In this document: one piece after another, positions 1 through 14,583 of the stretch
Layout of the letters: every line of letters starts with the position of its first letter
Numbering within the stretch: the stretch's first letter is position 1
NCBI GenBank assembly: GCA_026929865.2
Contig: CM049409.1
Span: 9,597,452 to 9,661,451 of the forward strand
Reading direction: 5' to 3'
Length of the DNA stretch: 64,000 nt
DNA from: Hyperoplus lanceolatus
Taxonomy: Eukaryota > Chordata > Actinopteri > Uranoscopiformes > Ammodytidae
The notes under the pieces: model-generated
Told to the model about the DNA's origin: nothing
Seen by the model: the letters and a program-made list of their open reading frames with translations, nothing else
The model's database searches: none
Program-made: the position numbers and the translations under genes

Positions 1-931
1 GTATTTAAATTGTAGGACAATCATTTAATATTATTTGCTTCCCTTCTTATTTTAAATGGTGACTTAGGCGATCTTTTTTTTTTTACAAATGCAGCCCATG
101 CTTTTTTTCTCTTTTTTTCTCCCCACTACTCGATCGGATTAAATTGTGGCCCGTCTATTTAATTACTTTCAGTGAGGAAAATGTGTTTTAAACTTGTGGG
201 AATATATCCTTAATATCATATGGCAACTGTGACTGTTTGACAATAAGCATTGATCGCTTTATTGCGATGAACTGTTGTTCTGCAGACAGATGCGTTGCGT
301 TCTAAAAATAGAAAAAAGTTTAACGAGGAATCGATTGATCCTCGAGGAATGCAAGCGATCACACGAGTAGTGAAAACACTCGTGCCCATCCCTAGTAGCT
401 ATTGCACTAAATGGTAACACTTGAATACGTTATGCAAATATGCAACTTGTTTGTTGAAATGTTAATAAATGGGAGATTCCTCAAGCAGCCATCTCTTTCC
501 CGACAATCCCCTCTGTGCACGAATTCTTACATATGGTAATTAAACATTATAACACCTGCGGTTTATATCCAGTGCGGCTTAGAGTGTGGAAAATACAATA
601 AAGTATGAGTAAGGGGGGCCCATTGGCTGGAGGTTTTCAGGGGCCCAGCCATTTGTGTGGGCGGGCCTGGTTCTAGTAGATTGGTAATGCAGCATGCAAA
701 TTCTTAAGAATATACATCACAATTTTGTAATAGCCGACATTCTTTAGCTAATATACTATAAATAATGTAATCAGTCTGTTGAACATTTTTATTACACATA
801 CATTGTAACAGCTTTAGATATTAAGATAATTTGTTTTATATTTTACTAACAGTATATAAAGACTATAAGAAAGTCTTGCTTCCTTCTAATTATAGTCAAT
901 AAAAAGATTTAATTTTATATAACAAGGTGCT
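1..931. other. AT-rich 5' flank, no gene seen
   Basis: The sequence is AT-rich with short imperfect palindromes (for example CACGAGTAGTG with CACTCGTG at 362-384). I see no exon, transposon ends or RNA gene. Confidence 0.5.
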
Positions 932-1276
932 TGTTATGATCCGTCTGTTTTCTAGTCTTGTCTTGGTATGTTTCCTGTTTTACTTTGGTATCTTTGTCTT
1001 GTTTTTCCCTATGTCCGGTCAAGTTACCCTCCCGTTTGATTGCTGGTCCCTTCCTAATGTGTTTCACCTGTGCCTCGTCTCCCCTGTCTTGTCTATTTAA
1101 GTCTGTGTCTTCCCTTTGTTTGTTGTCTTAGCATTGTCAAGCTGGTGAGTTCCTTGTGTTCCCTGCTTCTAGGGTTTGTTCCTTGTTACTAGTGTTTTAT
1201 TATTGAATCACCATATCCTCAAGCCGTCTGCATCTGGGTTCTTCACCTGCTACTAGCACCCCCCCCCCCCCCAACA
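932..1276 (+). mobile_element. Solo LTR, copy 1
   Basis: The block begins TGTTATGATCCG, ends CCCCCAACA, and is flanked by a perfect 5-bp direct repeat GTGCT (927-931 and 1277-1281). TG...CA ends with a 5-bp target duplication are the hallmark of an LTR retrotransposon insertion reduced to one LTR. Inside are a TATA-like TCTATTTAAGTC (about 1093) and the phrase GTCTGCATCTGGGT shared with copy 2 at 14584-15843. A C-homopolymer run (about 1258-1272) lies near the end. No gag or pol remains, so the superfamily is not determined. Confidence 0.7.
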
Positions 1277-1497
1277 GTGCTGTCGTCATAACAACATATC
1301 TTGTCATGTTATAATAAGTCACATTTCCAAATTCAGTCAGTTTCTTGTACTAATTTATTCGAACATGGAATAATCTTGAAAGTATCTTTTTATGCAAAGT
1401 ATTTCAAAGATGTATGAATACATCAGCTGTAAGCTCCCCCATAATCATACATGTGCATCCATCTACATCATACACTTTCTGTCACACAAAATGGAGT

Positions 1498-2184
1498 GAA
1501 GGGAACATTTCCAAAGTCCAATCTCCTAACCTATACGCCTCCTTTCCTATACCTTAACCCCTAAACGTCATCGGGGTTAAGGAGAGATGAAAGGTGCTTC
1601 CTATCGAACATAGGAAAGGACAGCGCTGTTTCAAATGAATTCGACTCCACTTTTCCTAACCGACGTCATTGCGCGACGGTGAGTATTGCTGACGTGAGTC
1701 ACTAGCGTGAAACTACACTATTCTCCGAAAATTGACTACAACAAGCGCTCGTTTGATCCATGCGTTCTTTTCATATTGATTTTAATCAGGTGGTCGCCAA
1801 CAGAGTTAGAATCACTTCCATATATCCCAATTCACATGTGGAATAAAAAGAGGCTACACTTATGTTGATGTTGAAATGAACTGCCCCCAGTAACTTCATT
1901 AAATGTGAAGTTGGTATTTTATTTTCTTATGTTGTAAATTATGTGCTACGAAAATTACTATTAAGATGTTGGTCTTTTATGAGTTCTTTATTATCTTAAT
2001 GGGGGAGGGGAGGGAGGTATTTTGTTTTAGCCGAGTTAAATCTTCCTCCTCTTCTCCTCTCCTCTCTTCTGTTTTACCTCTCGTTCGTATTCGTGTAGAG
2101 TCGGTAAACTCTGGAGGTGGCCTGTTGCTTCATCTCGATAGGAAAGGAAATTTCTTTTGCAAAAAATACTTTTCGGATAGGCCC
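1498..2184 (+). mobile_element. Non-autonomous DNA transposon (MITE), copy 1
   Basis: This block matches, in inverted orientation, the block at 14778-15653: shared landmarks include CTCCTTTCCTATACCTTAAC, GACGTCATTGCGCGACG and TTTAATGAAGTTACTGGGGG read on either strand. Its right end is CTTTTCGGATAGGCCCC, the mirror of the left end GGGCCTATCCGAAAAG seen in copy 2, and its own left end is eroded. It lacks a central-right part present in copy 2. Many AGGAAAGG/CCTTTCCT motifs lie near the ends. No transposase is encoded; short frames across it are meaningless. The superfamily is unresolved because I could not settle the target duplication. Confidence 0.7.
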
Positions 2185-3774
2185 CAGCTGTGGATTAATG
2201 TGTGAAGCTGTGTGTAATCCCTCTCTCCCCTCTCACTCTGAGGAGTTGGTGTTGATGTGGGAAGGTGGCGTGAAGAGAAAAGGACAGAGAGGAGGATGAT
2301 GGTCTTGGCAGGGCAACACCATATGTCACTGATGCTCAAGCTAGAAATCTGCTGTGAACTCTTATGTAGAGCAAAGCAATACAGTTAGGAAACCTTTACT
2401 GAGGGGAACCAAATTGTGTCGTTTCGTCTAGTTAAAAAACAAAGAAAATTAATAGCTTTGACAAATTTGGTTTTGTCAGTGACATTTTGACTAAATGTGT
2501 GCATATAGCAGGAATTTGTCAGACACTCTTGTCCAATAACATTCCTAACAATCTATTTACTATCATCAACTCAACTGTTGTTGGCGACAAGTACAATTTA
2601 CGGCATTAATAGGTTACTTAAATCAAGTTTGTTGTGATCTCATTCAGTGGTTTGAAACAAAGCTGTAACTGTATCAGAACAGTGTTTCAGCAAAGCAAAT
2701 CCAGTGGTGATGGGAAAGTAAAACAAATTCTCCTCACTCCTTCCATTTTCCTTCTCTAATGAGATCCTGTTTGGAAAAAGTCACAAAAACATAGTTGTTT
2801 GTTGTCTGTTTGTTTACCTTGGCCAAGTTTTGTTAAGAAAAAAATGTGTATCTCAGTGGATCTTGCTTCTTTAAGTAGAAGACAGTAAGTCATTTTCAAA
2901 GGTATCACAAAGTGGGCATGTTACAGTAACACACTGTAATCTTAAACTGTCTTGGTAGTTATGTTCATGAACTGTGCAGCCTTATTCTTATGAATTTGCT
3001 TTACTTAGCTAACAGCACTATGTTGGTTGTCTTTTGTTACAATATTATGCCTCCAAGATAAGGGGACATATTGTTCTTAAACAGATGATAAGAGGCATCC
3101 ACCCAACTTGTATTCTTTTGTGTCTCTGTTTGAAAAACAAATTTCTCAAAAATTCTGGAGATAGTGAGGTTAATCTCTCTGTTGTGAGGCCAGTGCCTAA
3201 TTGACATCAATCAGTATGGTGGTGATGGCATGCAGCTCATCAGGAGCAGGAGGGAGGCAGGGATGGTTAACAGAAATAAACCCCCCAGAATAAAGAACCT
3301 GTTGTTAAGGGCAATCACAACAAGCACTGCCTCGCCGTGCCTCTGTCTGCTCCTCATTTGTTTTTTCATTTGTTCTTTCATCCTCCCCAATGCCGCCTTG
3401 GTTTGTCTGTTTCACTGATATCACATTGTTCCACCCATCCCCGATTCCTACTGTCATTCTCTCTCTCTCTCTCCTGTCTGTCTCTTGCACTCCACTCACC
3501 CCACCACTGATTCTGATCTCTCCCTCTGTGTGTCACCCAGGGCTTTTTGTCCCCATTTTCTCCCCGATTCACATTTTCTCTCCTCCTGCCTCATTAGCTT
3601 CATGTTTGAGCTATAGCTTGTTGGAGCTCAAAAGGCGTGGTCATTCTGTCTTACTCAAAGTCTGTTTCTGTCCGTTCAGTCGTCACACTGACATTTTAAT
3701 TATTTTTTGTATGATATAATTAAATCTTGTGTGAGCGACTCCTTTTCACCCTGTGTCTGTCTGTCTGTCTCATA
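2185..3774. other. Non-coding 5' flank, no gene seen
   Basis: Mixed AT-rich sequence, becoming CT-rich from about 3430. No exon with flanking splice sites, RNA gene or transposon ends stood out. Confidence 0.4.
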
Positions 3775-3802
3775 CACCCTTTCACACACCCTTTTACACA
3801 CC

Positions 3803-3875
<73 letters not shown>
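3775..3875. repeat. ACACCCTTT minisatellite leading into (CA)n
   Basis: Three imperfect copies of a CACACCCTTT unit (3775-3806) run into a pure (CA)n tract at 3807-3875. Confidence 0.95.
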
Positions 3876-3877
<2 letters not shown>

Positions 3878-4029
3878 ACACACACGCACACCTCTATCAA
3901 CCCAGTCAGTCAGTCTCAGTGCAGTTCTGTTCTGTTCCAGTTTCCAGTAAGCTGATCCTGCTGGCAGAGGCTAGTGGGGAGACTTCCTTTTCTGGAAGGA
4001 CCTGATGCATCGTATTAATGATCCTCTCA

Positions 4030-4054
4030 CTCTCTCTCTCTCTCTCTCTCTCTC
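4030..4054. repeat. (CT)n microsatellite
   Basis: Pure CT dinucleotide run. Confidence 0.9.
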
Positions 4055-4439
4055 ACTGGTCTGTCAGAGGAGTAAAGAGTCTCAATTCATATCACAACGT
4101 CTGTGCAGGCAGCAACAGCAGAAATCATCCAGCCGGCATATTGAAAGAACTGTGTGGATCACGCCCCCTTTTCTGTTTCAGCCTTACGCTCTTTCTCTCT
4201 TTCACTAACAACAGTAACACCATTTCACACTCTTTACCCCCATTCTCTCCTTTTCTTTCTTTTTATCCGTCTGACCCATACATTTTCTGTCTGTCGTTAC
4301 TGTCTTTTTTTTCTTCTTTCTTTAATGTAGAATTTTTTTCTTTGGGGAGTCTCCAGCCTAAGGTAGGCAGCGCCACATCCAGCCAGGAATACACTCCTTC
4401 AGTCTAATTCTCCATATTTTTCTTCCTTCCTTCCTTTAT

Positions 4440-4885
4440 CAAACACAGCATCATTCTTTCTCCACCACCATCTCCTCACCTTCCTCCTCCGCCTCTATCT
4501 CTCTCCTGCACACCCTGCCCCTGAGTTCGCTGGAGAGAGTCGCCAGTTGCGCACGGCAAAGACAGCAAGTGGGAGTGGACCTTGTTGAGCGCACTTGCAA
4601 GTGTGTGAGTGAGAGTGTGTGTTTGTGAACGTGGAGAGGAAGAGGAGAGAAGGAGAAGGAGAGAGAGAGCATCGACACAGTCCTCCCAGTCTCTCCTCTC
4701 TTCACACACACTCCCACTCTGCATGGAACAATCTTTTCTTTACTGCTTCTAAATGGACATTTCTGTGGCAACATTTCACCAGTGAAGACAGCAGCAGCTG
4801 TCGCTCCACTCCACAACAAGCGTCTACATGCTGGATTTAAAAAACAAAGTGAGGAGAGGAGTGGAATAGGGGGGAATCTCTGAAC
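4440..4885 (+). promoter_or_regulatory. ank3: Probable 5' leader and proximal promoter of the MSEE form
   Basis: The 450 bases before the MSEE start change from CT-rich to GA-rich and then mixed sequence, without transposon signatures. Three short upstream ORFs lie here: 4723-4752 (10 codons), 4753-4785 (11 codons, starting on the next base) and 4828-4869 (14 codons, ending 16 bases before the main start). No TATA box is obvious. Transcription start is not visible, so how much of this is leader is inferred. Confidence 0.4.
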
Positions 4886-4951
4886 ATGAGTGAGGAAGCT
4901 AAGGAGAAAGCAGGTGGGAAAGCAGCCCATCGCAAGAAGAAAGGCAAAAAG
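4886..4951 (+). CDS. ank3: Ankyrin-3 (ankyrin-G) alternative first coding exon, MSEE form
   Basis: Ankyrin-G is a membrane-skeleton adaptor that links ion channels and adhesion proteins to spectrin at axon initial segments, nodes of Ranvier and lateral membranes. This exon encodes 22 residues, starting MSEEAKEK and ending in a basic AHRKKKGKK tail. It stops exactly in phase 0 at a donor reading AAAAAG|GTATGA (GT at 4952). From memory, one mammalian ANK3 isoform begins MSEEPKEK with a similarly short lysine- and arginine-rich tail just before the first ankyrin repeat, which fits in sequence, length and phase. The start has A at -3. The exon carries no ankyrin repeats; those would come from downstream exons outside the window. 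It lies about 31 kb upstream of the second first exon on the same strand, so it probably has its own promoter. I cannot tell which teleost paralogue (ank3a or ank3b) this is. Confidence 0.85.
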
Positions 4952-7783
<2,832 letters not shown>

Positions 7784-7801
7784 CAACAACTGCACTTTTA
7801 A

Positions 7802-7983
7802 AAAAAGATCATTTAAGGCTGTTTTCTTGCTTTATTAGACGTATTTGGAGAGACTGAGTTGATATGGGGCAAAGAGGGGAGGACATGCAGAGAACCGTCC
7901 ATGGGTCGGATTCAAACCGGCTCTGCTGCTACGAGGACCAAGCCTTTAGTGGGGCCCTCTAAGCACTACATAACGAGCGCCGC
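7802..7983 (-). mobile_element. tRNA-derived SINE with 18-bp target duplication
   Basis: Perfect 18-bp direct repeats, CAACAACTGCACTTTTAA, flank the block at 7784-7801 and 7984-8001. Read on the minus strand the block starts GGCGGCGCTCGTTATGTAG and contains a B-box-like GGTTTGAATCC (plus strand 7908-7918), followed by the CCATGGACGGTTCTCTGCATG phrase that in fish accompanies tRNA-derived SINEs. Its 3' end is A- and T-rich at 7802. Long target duplications are typical of LINE-mobilised insertion. The assignment to a specific SINE family is from memory of similar teleost repeats. Confidence 0.75.
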
Positions 7984-8346
7984 CAACAACTGCACTTTTA
8001 ACGTGAATTTCTTTATTTTATTATGGATAAATCGGTAGCAAAAATGAAAAGAAAAGAAGTAAGGATCATTGACTTCAGCTCATTTCCACCATCCTTCCAC
8101 TTTTCTATGGACTGTATATACATCTGTCTTTTGTGTTGTCCTCGTTGTCTTGTTTCTAATGAGACAGCATGGCTCAGCAGCTCTGGTCTTTGTCTTGGCT
8201 GGAAAAACCCTGCCAGAGACAGAGAGGCCCGTGTCTGGAGGACTGGTGAAATAAGCCGTTCAGTGACATTGCTTTCAAAGAGAAATTGCACATCACATCC
8301 CCCAGATAACAGCAGGGCACTGGTGAATGTGCTGATGGAAGATGTG

Positions 8347-8348
<2 letters not shown>

Positions 8349-8382
<34 letters not shown>
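8349..8382. repeat. (GT)n microsatellite
   Basis: Pure GT run of 17 units. Confidence 0.95.
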
Positions 8383-8383
<1 letters not shown>

Positions 8384-8571
8384 TGTATGAGAAAAACAAA
8401 GTGCATGCTTTTGTTTTTCAGATTAGTCTAATGGACTTGGCACTGATCAAATCCTTGAGAGGGGTATGCTTCATGGGCTCTTTGGGAGAGTAAGTAGGAA
8501 AATTGTGTACTTTAGGGGGAAGACAGTATATACAGTATTCTGATAAAGGGTGCTGTCGATTGAATTATTAA

Positions 8572-9087
8572 AGCTCCCATATTATACACTTTTCGGTTCT
8601 ATTATACACCATATTATATGGTCTTAGTGGTCCCTAATACGTTTTTCTTAAATTTTTTGCTGAAAAAAAACTTTCAGATAATTTATTGTACTATGCTGAT
8701 GTTCAGCTAATCTCACAATGGCCTATTTTTTAAAAAGAGCTCCAGCTCCCCTCGTAAATATACAATCTTTGAGCTCCCCCCGCCCCCTGTCCAGAAGCGA
8801 AGCCAGATACGCCTCGCCCTCTGTCTGTCAGGGCCGTGGACCAATAAGAAATAGGGGTGTGGGCTGCACAGTGGAAGCTTCTGGCTTTCCAGTTTTTGAG
8901 GTCAGAAACGAGGAGAATTCTGACTGGAGTATATTGGGGGGGAGGGGGTGGGGGTTTCAGAAAGGGGGAGAGTGAGAAATGGAGAGATTGTTATTTTTTC
9001 TATATTTTGGCAGTCTCTAGGCACACCTTGGACCCATGGATATGTTAGAACACATTTAAAAAGTGCATTTAGCATAATATGTGACCT
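8572..9087. mobile_element. MITE with TTAA target duplication
   Basis: The left end AAGCTCCCATATTAT sits after TTAA (8568-8571, sharing bases with the end), and the right end ATAATATGTGACCTTTAA supplies the mirror image, with TTAA at 9088-9091. The termini match an abundant teleost repeat whose ends read AAAGGTCCCATATTAT. TTAA targets are typical of piggyBac- and Kolobok-type transposases. A G-rich tract (GGGGGGGAGGGGGTGGGGG, about 8936-8954) lies inside. No transposase frame is present. Confidence 0.65.
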
Positions 9088-9445
9088 TTAAGATTGACAA
9101 AAAGAAGATTGTAAACTGGAAATCTTAAGGTTTGGAACTGTTGGTTGGACACACAATGCCACTTTGAACTCTTTGACTCTTAATTCTGTATCTGAAATCT
9201 TCTGACATTTCATACATGATTAATCCAGAAAACTAATCAATCATTTAAATTATCATTAGTTGTTATGTGTTAGTACAGGCCACAGCATGTGATAATAATG
9301 TTCAGATTTTGTGATTATATCGCAGGTATAAAAAGTGGTCAAATGTCATAATGACACTTTCAAATGTCAAACCTAGCCAAATGTATGAATGACATTTTAA
9401 AAATCTTGTTTTGGCTTGCTGTTTTTCTGCAACATTTTGGACTAG

Positions 9446-9449
<4 letters not shown>

Positions 9450-9529
<80 letters not shown>
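9450..9529. repeat. Long pure (CA)n microsatellite
   Basis: Forty uninterrupted CA units. Confidence 0.97.
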
Positions 9530-9531
<2 letters not shown>

Positions 9532-9599
9532 AGAAGCCAGGAATATCATTTCAACCTGAATATTGATATTGGCATCAGGCAAAGATAATACCTGTAATT

Positions 9600-12500
9600 C
9601 CCCTTTATGTGAACTCCTTCTCATTTCTTCTTTTTCCAGCGTATACTCCAGCATTGGAATGTAATGACTCATATAAATCTGCACACATGCACATGTGCTG
9701 TTTCAGTGTGGAGGTGTTAGTGAGTGCACGTGTGTGCTCCCTTGGTAACTCTATAAATGTATGTATGCATGCTTGCGTAGGTGGGTGTATCCCTGTGGTT
9801 TCTGTGTGGATATGTGTTTGGGTAGGTAGGCGTCGGGCACAGCTGCACGCCCTGGGGAGAGGGCAAGGGGCTCAGCCTGTCAGAGCTCCGTCCCTCTCAG
9901 ATGAACTGTCTTTGTTCCTCTCTCTCCACTGAGAAAAGGGTTTGAGGTGAACAAGAAGACGTGAGGCCATTGGAGAGAAGGAGGCGGAATACAGAGGGCT
10001 GGAAAGGCTGACTGGAGAGAAGTGTGAGTGAGGTGTGAGCTAGATGGAAAGGAAGGGGACATGAAAGTGTGAAACAGGAGTGTTTTTCTCTCCACTCTGT
10101 AGCCCTGTTGGTCTTCCTTGGTCTCCAACCCTTAAGCTTTCTTTTGTCATGCTTCACAAAACATTTTTGTTGTGCACAAATGAGTGCAACATTAAAAGGT
10201 CGCACTCACACTAGACGTCTTAGTGTCTTTGAGGTGTGGCAGTATCTCCTAATGTGGTTGGGCGACATATTATACAAACTTTTCAAGCATAACCTGGCTG
10301 GTATAACTCCTGCAAAAAACTGGCTTACTGGTTGATTTGTTCACTTGCTGACTGACCTGTTATTTGACTAATTCGCTGATGGTTAAATCAAAGTACGTAA
10401 ACTTGCTGCATCCAAACCAGAGCCAGTTGTTGTTGTCAGACAAATAAACATGCATTTACAGTATTCGCTCGACCAGGCTTTATTATCAATCCAAGTATAC
10501 AGTACTCGCAAACACAAAACAGTAACATACAGAGACCACAGATAGAAATAGAGAGCCCTAAGCTGACGGACACGGCTGTTGAACCTGAGCTAATACAAAA
10601 GGGGCTTGGCACTCTTGGCTCTGCCTATTCATCCATCCCCAAATCTCTCTATCAACAAAAGCAAGCAATTTGAAGAGATGCTCTGTGTTATGTTCTGTTG
10701 GCGAGGATGAATTGAGAGCTCAGCGCAATTTAAAATGAGTTTCACTCTGTAAGAAAATTTTAGAGCCGGTGTTGGGCTTTTATCTGGTACCAGAATCTCT
10801 CAATCTATTAAACACATGTAATAACTTGTCTGTGTTTTACAGACAGGTTACAGCAAATAAAGAAAAAAATGTATGAAAATAAAATCGCTAAATCACTTCT
10901 AAACTGGAATGCAAAGCTGCCCATTTATTTCAACATGGACTGCCTGGTGACCCAGACTGGAGTCCCTTTGAGACTTGTACAATAGTATAATGTGTGCCTT
11001 CATATCCACTCTACTGGTAATTTTCTCTACTGGCAGTCTCTGGTCTCTGAACCCCACAGCCTCTTCCGTTTCCCACAGCTCCGTCCGGAAGGCTCCTTAC
11101 ATCTCTCTCTCTGTTGTGCTCTTTCCATTCTTCTTCTAAAGCTTGCACAGTCGGTAATGGAAAACAAGAAAATAAATTGAGAGCTCTGCAGTCAGATTCA
11201 GAAACCGCTTTTTATCATCTTTGGGATCCTCCTTAAGCTTCTCCTGGTTCATTGTCGCCATGGCAACTGTTAAATGCAGAGAAGGATAACAAAAGCTTTT
11301 GTTCTGTACCAAAAGCAATAACAGGGGTTTATGCCCAATGTGGTGTCTGCTGACCTTGTTGTGTCTGAAGCATTGTTTCACCTTCTTTCTCAATTATTTA
11401 ACATCAGCGGTTTTACTACGGCAACTAAGGATATATGTGGATATAAAATTGCTGGTCTATTTATAGTTCATACTTAAATTAACCAAGTCACAGATGCAGT
11501 GGGCGGCTGTTAATTGCTCTTCACACAATATTAGCACCACAGAATTGGATGTTGGAGTCGTTAACAAGGCTTAGGTCATGATGCAAGGAATATAACAGCC
11601 ATGTGTGGGAACTGACAATGACCACACTGTTCCCACAGTAAAGTATCAGGAAAAAGACGTCTTGTCACGTGATATAAATTCCTATTTATCATGTTTAATC
11701 TGCAGGCTGATTGTGTTTTTCTCACAATAAATGTGCACAGCAAGCTGTGGTGGGGGAGAACTGCCTAGATTTTAGTTCCAGATTTCAGAGCAGTGGCTCT
11801 ACCAGGACCTGAATGAGGCCATTGACAGAAAACAGCCAATGGTGTGTGTAATGAAAAGTACTTGTAAAACACCATTTAATTAGCCGCGGAAAAAAACAGG
11901 AAAAAGGGTCTGTACCCCTTTGGTGTTGTTTATTTGAGTCTGGTGAGGTATTGCGAGACCAGTATTACATCTACCATGGAGCCAAGCCAGTTTGCTCTCC
12001 CCTGGTTCCTCCATGGGATGAGGAATTAAAGCCTTAGTGACTAAAACAGGGTAAAAATGAATGAAAGATGCACTTTATCTTTATCCCAGTCAGAGGAGAT
12101 GACTGCAGTATCTCTCAAAAGGCCATATTTTAAGATATGCTGGCTCTCAGCTTTGAAGATGCACTTAGCAGGATCTGACTTCCTCTGAAATTCCAATGGT
12201 CTGACTGATAACCACAGAACTGAGGCTGTCCTTTGAAATGTAGAGCAGATTGCCAATTTAGAACTTTTCATGCTAAACTGTTATCGGAAAAACCAGGTGA
12301 GGGAGATATCCTAGAGACATGCTATATCAATATTCTAACAGCCTAATAATCCCTTTATGTTTCTGGTGTTAGTGTCAACAGCATTTAATCTATGTGCTAC
12401 AACTTTTTTATGCCAGTTAGATTTGTACATGGAAGTTATTGCTGGCCTTATTGTGTTGGTTGGGAACATTTGTTCTTCAACACTTCATGCTATGTCCTTG

Positions 12501-13377
12501 GAAGTTGAAGGGAGGTGGACGGGATTGACATGGTTATAGAAAAAAGCAGCACACATCCTGATTCCCTTGTTTGTTTAGGGGAAGGCAACAAAAGCAATTA
12601 AAACAGGTTGCAAAAAGCTAAACATAAATCGTTTCCTGATTATGTTGTTAGAATCAAATTGTGCATGAAAAGTGTGATTTCCATCTGCCTTCAACAGAGG
12701 TTCTACAACGTTACGCCTATCTCATTCATGCTTTTAAGCCTCTGCCAAGCGAGAAGCGAGAAGTTGATGAGCATTAGACTTCATGCAAGTAAATGTGCAA
12801 CTAAAATAAACCCCTACAGGCATTCATGAAATCCACATTCCCCGGGGCTACAGTGACAGTGATGCTACCAGTACAGTTTTCTCTATTACAGTATTACGTA
12901 ACTCAACTCTACCAAGTCATCCTCTCCCTGCTGCTGGAGTGAAACTGTGTCATTTGTCAGGTGTTAGCGGTAGGACAAAACATTTTCACCTTATCTCTTC
13001 TGCAAGTATCACTGCCTTCCTCTCACAGCTAAAGAGTGGAGGTGCCATACAGATGGGATGAGCTTGATATCGATATTGATAACTACGTTTCTGTTACAGG
13101 CAGACCAATGTTGTTTTGATTTGATGATATTCCATGCCTCAAGAGGGGATGGAGTCAAATGTGCCTGTCTGCTTCTAACTTTTAAACATAAATCATTAAT
13201 GACATAGTTGACTTTAATGAGGAGCTAGTACTGGTTGTATGTGCTATGTCATTTTCCAAAACGCTTGATTTGCTCAGAAACACACATACAAAGAAGTTAT
13301 TTTGTTCCAACAAAGACTTCCATTGATGATATCCAATATATGATATATCTATATATATGATATATATATATACAGTA
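9600..13377. other. Intron, no gene seen
   Basis: Non-coding sequence with GT-rich patches near 9.7 kb, purine-rich patches near 9.95 kb and a (TA)n-like stretch at about 13339-13371. No convincing exon, RNA gene or transposon ends were seen. Confidence 0.4.
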
Positions 13378-14567
13378 CAGTGTTTCCCCCAGGAAATGTC
13401 TTAGTCAAGGTGGTCACTGTCTAGCCGTACAGGAGGCGCGGCGCAACGCGCCTCGGTGAAAATTTTGGGGGTATTTTGCTCAAAGATGCCAATGCGCACT
13501 AAAGAAATAGTTCTGTTTATTTGAATGACACTGACCTTACAGTTGTGCAATTTTGTTTGCTATGTGCACATTTTGTGCAAACATGCAGACAAAAAAAATA
13601 CAATTAAAGAAATTCTACTGTTTTGGTGCAATACCATGCAGACACACTAAATAAAAATAATGGACCATACACTTAACATGTGTATGCACATCAAAGTGCT
13701 TTTTAAAGTTCCTTTTTGGATGGGGGGCTGTTGTGAGATTATTGTGGACAATAGGCATACTGTGATGCGATTAATTCATATATGGTTATTATTAGCCTAC
13801 TTGCTTGATTTCTTTTTAAATGCAGAGGTTATTGGTTGTTTTGGAACATGTATTTCCAAATTTAAAACATAAAAATAAAGCAGCATTTAAAATTCAGAAA
13901 AATTAATCTTGTCGGCCTACACAAGCATGCTGTTTGAAAAATAATTCAATTATTGAAATAATACAATGTGTTTTCCCCTTAAAATGACTAATGCATTTCA
14001 AAGACAGTTACAGTGTGCACTTCTGTAAACTTACTGAAAGGTGCCTGGGCCATCACTCTCATGCATGTATCAGACTTTTCTCTGCGCTGTATGAGCCGAT
14101 AAGTTGTGTTGCCACGGTGATGTGGAGTCTTAAACTAGTCTAGCTTTGCAGAGCACTTCTTTCTGTTCAGCTAAATATCCCCATAGAACCGTACTGCGTT
14201 TATTATCGCCACCGGTTAAATGTCGGTTTGCTGCTGCTCGTTTACTCTCCCGCGTACATGCCGTAGTCACGCGCAGCGCGGCACGGTCGCGCGCGCAGAG
14301 CCCCTGACACAGAGCAGCTGATAGTCTGAGCAGAGAGAAACGCTTGGAGACATATGTGCACATTTATTTACCCCAAATCACGGCCTTTCGCGCATTTCTG
14401 ACCATGACAAATCACACATCGCGCTTGCTAGTACATTAATTGTGCAGCACTAAAAATAAAAAAATTAAAGATTTATTTATTTATTTTTTGGTCGGTCAGT
14501 AGTCAAGGCGGGGGGCTGGTTTTGCTAAGGCGGCCGCCTTAACTATAAAGCGCTGGGGGAAACGCTG
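13378..14567. mobile_element. Non-autonomous hAT-type transposon (CAGTGTTTCCCCC ends)
   Basis: The left terminus CAGTGTTTCCCCCAG is mirrored by the right terminus CTGGGGGAAACGCTG (one mismatch in the outer 11). CAGNGTTTCCC ends are characteristic of hAT transposons. The flanks suggest an imperfect 8-bp duplication, TACAGTAC on the left (13371-13378) against TGCAGTAC on the right (14566-14573), overlapping the terminal CAG so that the exact boundary is ambiguous by a base or two. The interior holds a CG-rich island (14260-14300, including GCGCGCGC) but no hAT transposase frame. Confidence 0.72.
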
Positions 14568-14583
14568 CAGTACGTAGTGGCCC

